Positions 59,621 through 64,000 of a stretch of DNA of 64,000 nt are shown one piece after another. The notes under the pieces were generated by a model. That model was given only the letters and a program-made list of their open reading frames with translations. It made no database searches and was not told the DNA's origin. Source of the stretch: Variovorax boronicumulans (GTDB lineage: Bacteria; Pseudomonadota; Gammaproteobacteria; Burkholderiales; Burkholderiaceae_C). A program made the translations under genes and the position numbers. Location: assembly GCF_019352895.1 (NCBI RefSeq), contig NZ_JAAAFX010000004.1:1848245-1912244 (forward strand), read 5' to 3'. Each line of letters opens with the position of its first letter. Position 1 is the first letter of the stretch.

Positions 59621-60577
59621 ATGGCCATTCAGTGGTTTCCCGGCCACATGCACCTGACCCGCAAGGCCATCGGCGAACGCATCAAGGACATCGACGTGGT
59701 GATCGAGTTGCTCGACGCCCGGCTGCCGGCCTCGAGTGCGAACCCGATGCTCGCCGAGCTCACCGGCCACAAGCCGGGGCTCAAGGTGCTCAACAAGCAG
59801 GATCTGGCCGACCCGGAGCGCACCGCGCTCTGGCTGGCGCACTACAACGCGCTGCCCGAGACCCGTGCCATCGGCCTGGACGCCAGCCAGGCCACGCCGG
59901 CGCGCGCGCTGGTCGAGGCCTGCCATGCGCTGTCGCCCAACCGCGGCGGCATGGCCAAGCCGATGCGGGTGCTGATCTGCGGCATCCCGAACGTGGGCAA
60001 GTCCACGCTGATCAACACGCTGGCCGGCGGCCGCAAGGCCAAGACCGGCGACGAGGCCGGCATCACCAAGCTCGAGCAGCGCATCACGCTGGCCGACGAC
60101 TTCTACCTCTGGGACACGCCCGGCATGCTGTGGCCGCGCATCATCGTGGCCAAGAGCGGCTACAACCTGGCGGCCAGCGGCGCGGTCGGGCGCAATGCCT
60201 TCGACGAGGAGGAGGTGGCGCTGGAGCTGCTCGACTACGTCAAGCGCCGCTATGCAGGCACGGTGGCGGCGCGCTTCAAGCTCGATCTTGATGCCGCCGC
60301 GGTGGCGGCGCTGTCCGACGAAGACCTGCTCGAGGCCATCGGCCGCAAGCGCGGCGCGCTGCTGGGCAAGGGGCGGGTCAACCTGCAGAAGGCGGCCGAG
60401 ATCGTGATGCACGCCTTCCGCGACGGCAGCCTGGGCCGGATCACGCTGGAAACGCCCGAGGAGTTCGCGGTCTGGCTGGCCGAGGGCCAGCAGCTCGACG
60501 CCGACCGCCAGGCCAAGAAGGCCGCGCGCGGGGCCGGCAAGGGCGGGCGCCCGCCCGCAGCCCCCAGCGCCGACTGA
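59621..60577 (+). CDS. rbgA: RbgA/YlqF-type ribosome-assembly GTPase
   Basis: 318 residues. G motifs are circularly permuted: G4 NKQD (58-61) precedes G1 GIPNVGKST (121-129), followed by G3 DTPG (165-168). The N-terminus MAIQWFPGHMHLTRKAI is the YlqF signature. It assists maturation of the large ribosomal subunit in Gram-positives; orthologues in this group likely do the same. AAGGA lies upstream of the ATG. The C-terminal 40 residues are basic (AKKAARGAGKGGRPP). A weak hairpin without a T tract follows the stop. Confidence 0.92.
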   Translation: MAIQWFPGHMHLTRKAIGERIKDIDVVIELLDARLPASSANPMLAELTGHKPGLKVLNKQDLADPERTALWLAHYNALPETRAIGLDASQATPARALVEACHALSPNRGGMAKPMRVLICGIPNVGKSTLINTLAGGRKAKTGDEAGITKLEQRITLADDFYLWDTPGMLWPRIIVAKSGYNLAASGAVGRNAFDEEEVALELLDYVKRRYAGTVAARFKLDLDAAAVAALSDEDLLEAIGRKRGALLGKGRVNLQKAAEIVMHAFRDGSLGRITLETPEEFAVWLAEGQQLDADRQAKKAARGAGKGGRPPAAPSAD

Positions 60578-60742
60578 GCCCGGGGGAGGGCGGCTCGCAC
60601 CAGCGCGGTGCGGCTGCCCGCTAGGGTTGTCACTCTCTGCAACAGGTGACGTTCTGGCTATGTTCGTTGAAGTCCCGCTCGACCGTTCGGGCGCGGCGCG
60701 AGACCTGAGTCCCGTAGTACTTCGACAACATTGGAGACACAC

Positions 60743-61969
60743 ATGCAGTTCCGCTTCAAGCACCTGGCCCTGGCCGGTGCCATTGCCCTCTCGACCGCCG
60801 CCTTTGCCGCCGACCCGATCAAGATCGGTGTCGACGGGCCCTTCACCGGCGGGTCGTCGTCGATGGGCGTCAGCATGCGCGACGGCGTGCGCCTGGCGAC
60901 CGAGGAGATCAACAAGGCCGGCGGCGTGCTGGGCCGGCAGCTGCAGTTGGTCGAGCGCGACGACGAGGCCAAGAACGAACGCGGCGTGCAGATCGCCCAG
61001 GAGTTCATCAACAAGGAAAAGGTGGTGGCCGCAGTCGGCTACATCAACACCGGCGTGGCGCTGGCCTCGCAGCGCTTCTTCCAGGAAGCCAAGATCCCGG
61101 TGCTCAACAACGTGGCGACCGGCTCGATCATCACCAAGCAGTTCGAGAAGGAGCCCGAGAACTACGTGTTCCGCAACGCGGCGCACGACAGCATCCAGGC
61201 GCCGATGATCGTGGAGGAGGCCATCACGCGTCGCGGCTACAAGAAGGTCGCGATCCTGGCCGACTCCACCAACTACGGCCAGCTGGGCCGCGAGGACCTG
61301 GAGAAGGCGCTCAAGAGCAAGGGCATCACGGCCGTGGCGGTCGAGAAGTTCAACATCAAGGACGTCGACATGACGGCCCAGCTGCTCAAGGCCAAGGAAG
61401 CCGGCGCCGAAGCCGTGCTGACCTACGGCATCGGGCCCGAACTGGCGCAGATCGCCAACGGCATGACCAAGCTGGGCTGGAAGGTGCCGATCGTGGGCAG
61501 CTGGACGCTGGCCATGGCCAACTTCATCGACAACGCCGGCCCGGGCGGCGATGGCGCGCGCATGCCGCAGACCTTCATCCAGGAGCCGACCACGCCCAAG
61601 CGCAAGGCCTTCATCGACAACTTCGTGAAGACCTTCAAGCCCAAGAACAACCGCATGGACTCGCCGGTGTCGGCGGCGCAGGGCTACGACTCGATCTACC
61701 TGCTGGCCGCGGCCATCAAGCAGGCCGGCAGCACCGAGGGGCCGAAGATCAAGGCCGCGCTCGAGGACCTGAAGACGCCGGTCGAAGGCGTGGTCACGAC
61801 CTACGACAAGCCCTTCTCCAAGACCGACCATGACGCGATCACCGCGAACATCCCGGTGTTCGGCGAGGTCAAGGGCGGCCGCGTGGTCTATGCCAATGCC
61901 GAAGACCAGAAGAACGCCGCCAAGGTGCAGCTGAAGGATCCGGCCGCCAACGCCGCCCTGATCAAGTAA
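60743..61969 (+). CDS. Branched-chain amino acid ABC transporter substrate-binding protein
   Basis: 408 residues of the LivK/peripla_BP_6 family. The signal peptide is cleaved near AAFAADP. The mature start IKIGVDGPFTGGSSSMGVSMRDGVRLATEEINKAGGVLGRQ, then KVVAAVGYINTGVALASQRFF, are family hallmarks. GGAG lies eight bases before the ATG at 60743. A terminator-like hairpin separates it from the permease gene, so it should be made in excess over the membrane parts. The ligand may be a branched-chain amino acid, amide or aromatic acid. Confidence 0.9.
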   Translation: MQFRFKHLALAGAIALSTAAFAADPIKIGVDGPFTGGSSSMGVSMRDGVRLATEEINKAGGVLGRQLQLVERDDEAKNERGVQIAQEFINKEKVVAAVGYINTGVALASQRFFQEAKIPVLNNVATGSIITKQFEKEPENYVFRNAAHDSIQAPMIVEEAITRRGYKKVAILADSTNYGQLGREDLEKALKSKGITAVAVEKFNIKDVDMTAQLLKAKEAGAEAVLTYGIGPELAQIANGMTKLGWKVPIVGSWTLAMANFIDNAGPGGDGARMPQTFIQEPTTPKRKAFIDNFVKTFKPKNNRMDSPVSAAQGYDSIYLLAAAIKQAGSTEGPKIKAALEDLKTPVEGVVTTYDKPFSKTDHDAITANIPVFGEVKGGRVVYANAEDQKNAAKVQLKDPAANAALIK

Positions 61970-61997
61970 GTCCCCTGGCGCTCCGGCGCCGTCCGGC

Positions 61998-62033
61998 GCC
62001 GCCCCGGGGTCTTCCCGCGGCGGCGTCTTTCTT
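61998..62033 (+). terminator. Attenuator-type hairpin between binding-protein and permease genes
   Basis: GCCGCCCCGGG (61998-62008) pairs with CCCGCGGCGGC (62014-62024) with a single mismatch around a five-base loop, followed by TCTTTCTT. It is a convincing intrinsic terminator, but the permease gene 44 bases later has no obvious promoter, so partial read-through is likely. Confidence 0.8.
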
Positions 62034-62076
62034 GATTGACCGTCGGCGCCACGCCACGTCTTGCGAGAGCTTCGCC

Positions 62077-62952
62077 ATGCAAATCCTGACCCAACTCATC
62101 TTCAGCGGCATTGCGCTGGGCATGATCTACGCCGTCATCGCCTTCGGCTACCAGCTGACCTTCGCCACCTCCGACACGCTGAACTTCGGCCAGGGCGACG
62201 CCCTGATGCTGGGCGCGCTGGTCGGCCTCACGCTGGTGGGGCTGGGCGTGAACTACTGGCTGATGATCCCGATCGTCTGCCTGTTCGGTGCCTTCCAGGG
62301 CATCGTGGTCGAGCGCATCGGCGTGCGGCCGGCGATCAAGATCAAGTCGGAATTCGGCTGGATCATGTCGACCATCGCGCTGGGCATCATCTTCAAGAAC
62401 GTGGCCGAGAACGTCTGGGGCCGAGACGACCTCAAGTTCCCCTCGCCGCTGCCCGAGTCGCCGCTCAAATTCCTCAACGCCAACGTGCTGCCGATGGAGA
62501 TCCTGGTGGTGGTGGGCGCGCTGCTGATGATGCTGGCGGTCGAGTTCTTCAACCGCAAGACCATCTACGGCAAGGCCGTGGTCGCGACCTTCAACGACCG
62601 CGACGCCGCCAAGCTGATGGGCATCAACACCGGTCTGGTCATCACCTTCTCCTATGCGCTGTCTTCGATGACGGCTGCCTTCGCCGGCGTGCTGATCGCG
62701 CCGCTCACGCTCACCGGCGCCACCATGGGCGCGGTGCTGGGCCTGAAGGCCTTCGCGGTCGCGATCATCGGCGGGCTGACCAGCGGCATGGGCATCGTGG
62801 TGGGCGGCATCATCCTGGGCGTGGCCGAAACCACCACCGGCTTCTACCTGAGCACCGGCTACAAGGACGTGCCCGGCCTGGTGCTGCTGCTGATCGTGCT
62901 GGCGGTGCGCCCGCAGGGCCTGTTCGGCAAGACCGCCATCAAGAAGGTCTGA
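62077..62952 (+). CDS. livH: LivH-type branched-chain amino acid ABC permease
   Basis: 291 residues with about eight membrane helices. LivH hallmarks: QLIFSGIALGMIYAVIAFGYQLTFATSDTLNFGQGDALMLGA at the N-terminus, a coupling loop near KAVVATFNDRDAAKLMGIN, and AFAVAIIGGLTSGMGIVVGGIILG in the last third. It forms the membrane channel with LivM. The ATG at 62077 has GAGAG upstream. LivM starts 6 bases after its stop. Confidence 0.92.
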   Translation: MQILTQLIFSGIALGMIYAVIAFGYQLTFATSDTLNFGQGDALMLGALVGLTLVGLGVNYWLMIPIVCLFGAFQGIVVERIGVRPAIKIKSEFGWIMSTIALGIIFKNVAENVWGRDDLKFPSPLPESPLKFLNANVLPMEILVVVGALLMMLAVEFFNRKTIYGKAVVATFNDRDAAKLMGINTGLVITFSYALSSMTAAFAGVLIAPLTLTGATMGAVLGLKAFAVAIIGGLTSGMGIVVGGIILGVAETTTGFYLSTGYKDVPGLVLLLIVLAVRPQGLFGKTAIKKV

Positions 62953-62957
62953 ACGAG

Positions 62958-64000
62958 ATGGCTGTCCACACCGAGAAACTCCAGCCCCGCCACCTGCTGC
63001 TGGCCGTCGCGGGCGTCGTCGCGCTGCTGCTGTTCCCCATCGCCTTCGACAACCCGTACTACATCCACCTGCTCGAGACCATCATGATCTACGCGATCGT
63101 GCTGTTCGGGCTCGACATCGTGGTCGGCTACACCGGCCAGGTGTCGCTGGGCCACGCCGGCCTGTTCGGCCTGGGCGCGTACACCGCCGGCGTGCTGGTG
63201 TTCAAGCTGGCCGCGCCCTTCTGGGTCACGGTGCCGGCCGCGATCCTGCTCACGGCCGGCTTCGGCGCGCTGCTGGCCCTGCCGGCGCTGCGCGTGTCGG
63301 GGCCCTACCTGGCGATGGTCACGCTGGCCTTCGGCACCATCATCCAGATCCTGATCAACGAGATGAGCTTCCTGACCGAGGGGCCGATGGGCATCAAGCT
63401 CGAGAAGCCCTCGCTGTTCGGCCACAAGCTCGACGAGCGCGAGTTCTACTGGGTGGTGGTGGTGCTGATGGTGCTGGCGCTGATCGTGGTGCACCGCATC
63501 CTGCGCTCCCACCTGGGCCGCGCCTTCGAGGCGCTGCGCGGCAGCCCGGTGGCCTCGGACTGCATGGGCGTGTCGGTCTACCGCTACAAGGTCTACGCCT
63601 TCGTGATCAGCGCGGGCTTCGCCGGGCTGGCGGGCTGCCTCTATGCCTATTCCGAGCAGTACATCTCGCCCAACTCCTACAACTTCGAGCTCACGGTGCT
63701 GTTCCTGCTGGCCGTGATCATGGGCGGCCGCAAGAGCCGCATCGGCTCGATGCTGGGCGCGGCCATCATCGTGCTGCTGCCCAAGCTGCTCGACGACGTG
63801 GTGCTGTTCCGCTACGTGTCGGTGGCGCTGGCGGTGCTGGTGTTGATCACGGCGGTGGTCGCTGTGCAGCGCCAGCGCGCCACGCCGGTGCAGATGGCGA
63901 TTCCCGTGGTGGGCAGCATCGCGCTGGCTGGCCTGGCCTTCTGGCTGCAGACCATGACCGATTGGCGGCTCTCGATCTTCGGCGTGATCATGCTGTTCGT
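62958..64000 (+). CDS. livM: LivM-type branched-chain amino acid ABC permease (runs off the window)
   Basis: 347 residues are visible before the window ends, with no stop. Typical segments: ETIMIYAIVLFGLDIVVGYTGQVSLGHAGLFGLGAYTAG, GPYLAMVTLAFGTIIQILINE, the coupling region RAFEALRGSPVASDCMGVSVYRYKVYAFVISAGFAGLAG and AVIMGGRKSRIGSMLGAAIIVLLPKLL. GAACGAG precedes the ATG. The ATP-binding subunits LivG/LivF are expected beyond the window. Confidence 0.93.
   Translation, partial: MAVHTEKLQPRHLLLAVAGVVALLLFPIAFDNPYYIHLLETIMIYAIVLFGLDIVVGYTGQVSLGHAGLFGLGAYTAGVLVFKLAAPFWVTVPAAILLTAGFGALLALPALRVSGPYLAMVTLAFGTIIQILINEMSFLTEGPMGIKLEKPSLFGHKLDEREFYWVVVVLMVLALIVVHRILRSHLGRAFEALRGSPVASDCMGVSVYRYKVYAFVISAGFAGLAGCLYAYSEQYISPNSYNFELTVLFLLAVIMGGRKSRIGSMLGAAIIVLLPKLLDDVVLFRYVSVALAVLVLITAVVAVQRQRATPVQMAIPVVGSIALAGLAFWLQTMTDWRLSIFGVIMLF

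Noticed and set aside
60587..60619. Terminator after the RbgA-like gene
   Set aside because: CGCACC/GGTGCG can form a stem, but no T tract follows, so it is not called as a terminator.

Overview
The window is a dense, GC-rich (roughly two-thirds or more G+C) bacterial chromosome segment. The organism is most likely a betaproteobacterium of the order Burkholderiales, family Comamonadaceae, and the closest feel is Variovorax. This is inferred from the Bug/TctC-type periplasmic binding proteins, the CaiB and CoA-ligase genes, the wealth of GntR/LysR/AraC regulators, and an egtB-egtD pair; no rRNA or marker gene is present to prove it. I see no tRNA, rRNA, insertion sequence, phage gene or CRISPR array. 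No stretch longer than about 260 bases lacks a gene.

Layout. 1-4126: end of a Bug-type binding protein, a DctB/DctD-type two-component pair and a small secreted protein. 4145-7892: a membrane-anchored TAXI-type binding protein, a P1 peptidase and a DadA-like oxidoreductase. 7905-15239: a metal island. Its copper part is a CusF-like protein, a DUF411 protein, a cupredoxin, a multicopper oxidase and a TolC-type lipoprotein. Its Zn/Cd/Pb part is a Met/His-rich secreted protein, a P-type ATPase and a divergent CadR/PbrR-like MerR regulator. 15244-20817: a glycerophosphodiesterase, a DUF1439 lipoprotein, then a GntR regulator facing a Bug protein, crotonase and CaiB set. 20828-24685: a five-gene polar amino acid ABC operon led by its own GntR regulator. 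24841-32640: a PAS-GGDEF cyclase, OsmC, an acyl-CoA ligase, AraC with a divergent secreted hydrolase, and an NDH-2-like dehydrogenase. 32763-38763: ergothioneine genes egtB-egtD, DUF427, a PF10014-type dioxygenase, UspA, RluA and an EntS-like exporter.

38840-40215 is a RES-type toxin-antitoxin-like pair behind a promoter wrapped in repeated half-sites. 40229-47552 holds a ferredoxin, VF530, GNAT, DUF808, riboflavin synthase, a DUF2817 peptidase with an MHS transporter, and a divergent LysR gene. 47568-50596 is an unusual two-gene unit in which a TpsB (FhaC/ShlB) outer-membrane transporter is preceded by a glycine-rich repeat lipoprotein instead of a normal TpsA exoprotein. 50853-60577 is mostly household: a thioredoxin-like ferredoxin, esterase, gshA, an orphan receiver, an SDR, a 736-residue EF-hand membrane protein, a class IV aminotransferase, a CBS protein, a thioesterase and the RbgA-like GTPase. 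60743-64000 begins a branched-chain amino acid (Liv-type) ABC operon that runs off the end.

Regulatory reading. Several promoters can be read directly: the 19-bp-spacer MerR promoter at 14729-14759, a perfect AT-rich palindrome in front of the Bug/CaiB unit, two near-identical 12-bp sites for the amino-acid-operon GntR regulator (one inside its own gene), and the nested sites of the RES pair. In both ABC operons a strong hairpin lies between the binding-protein gene and the first permease gene. In one case it is a copy of an interspersed repeat also found at 16279-16353.
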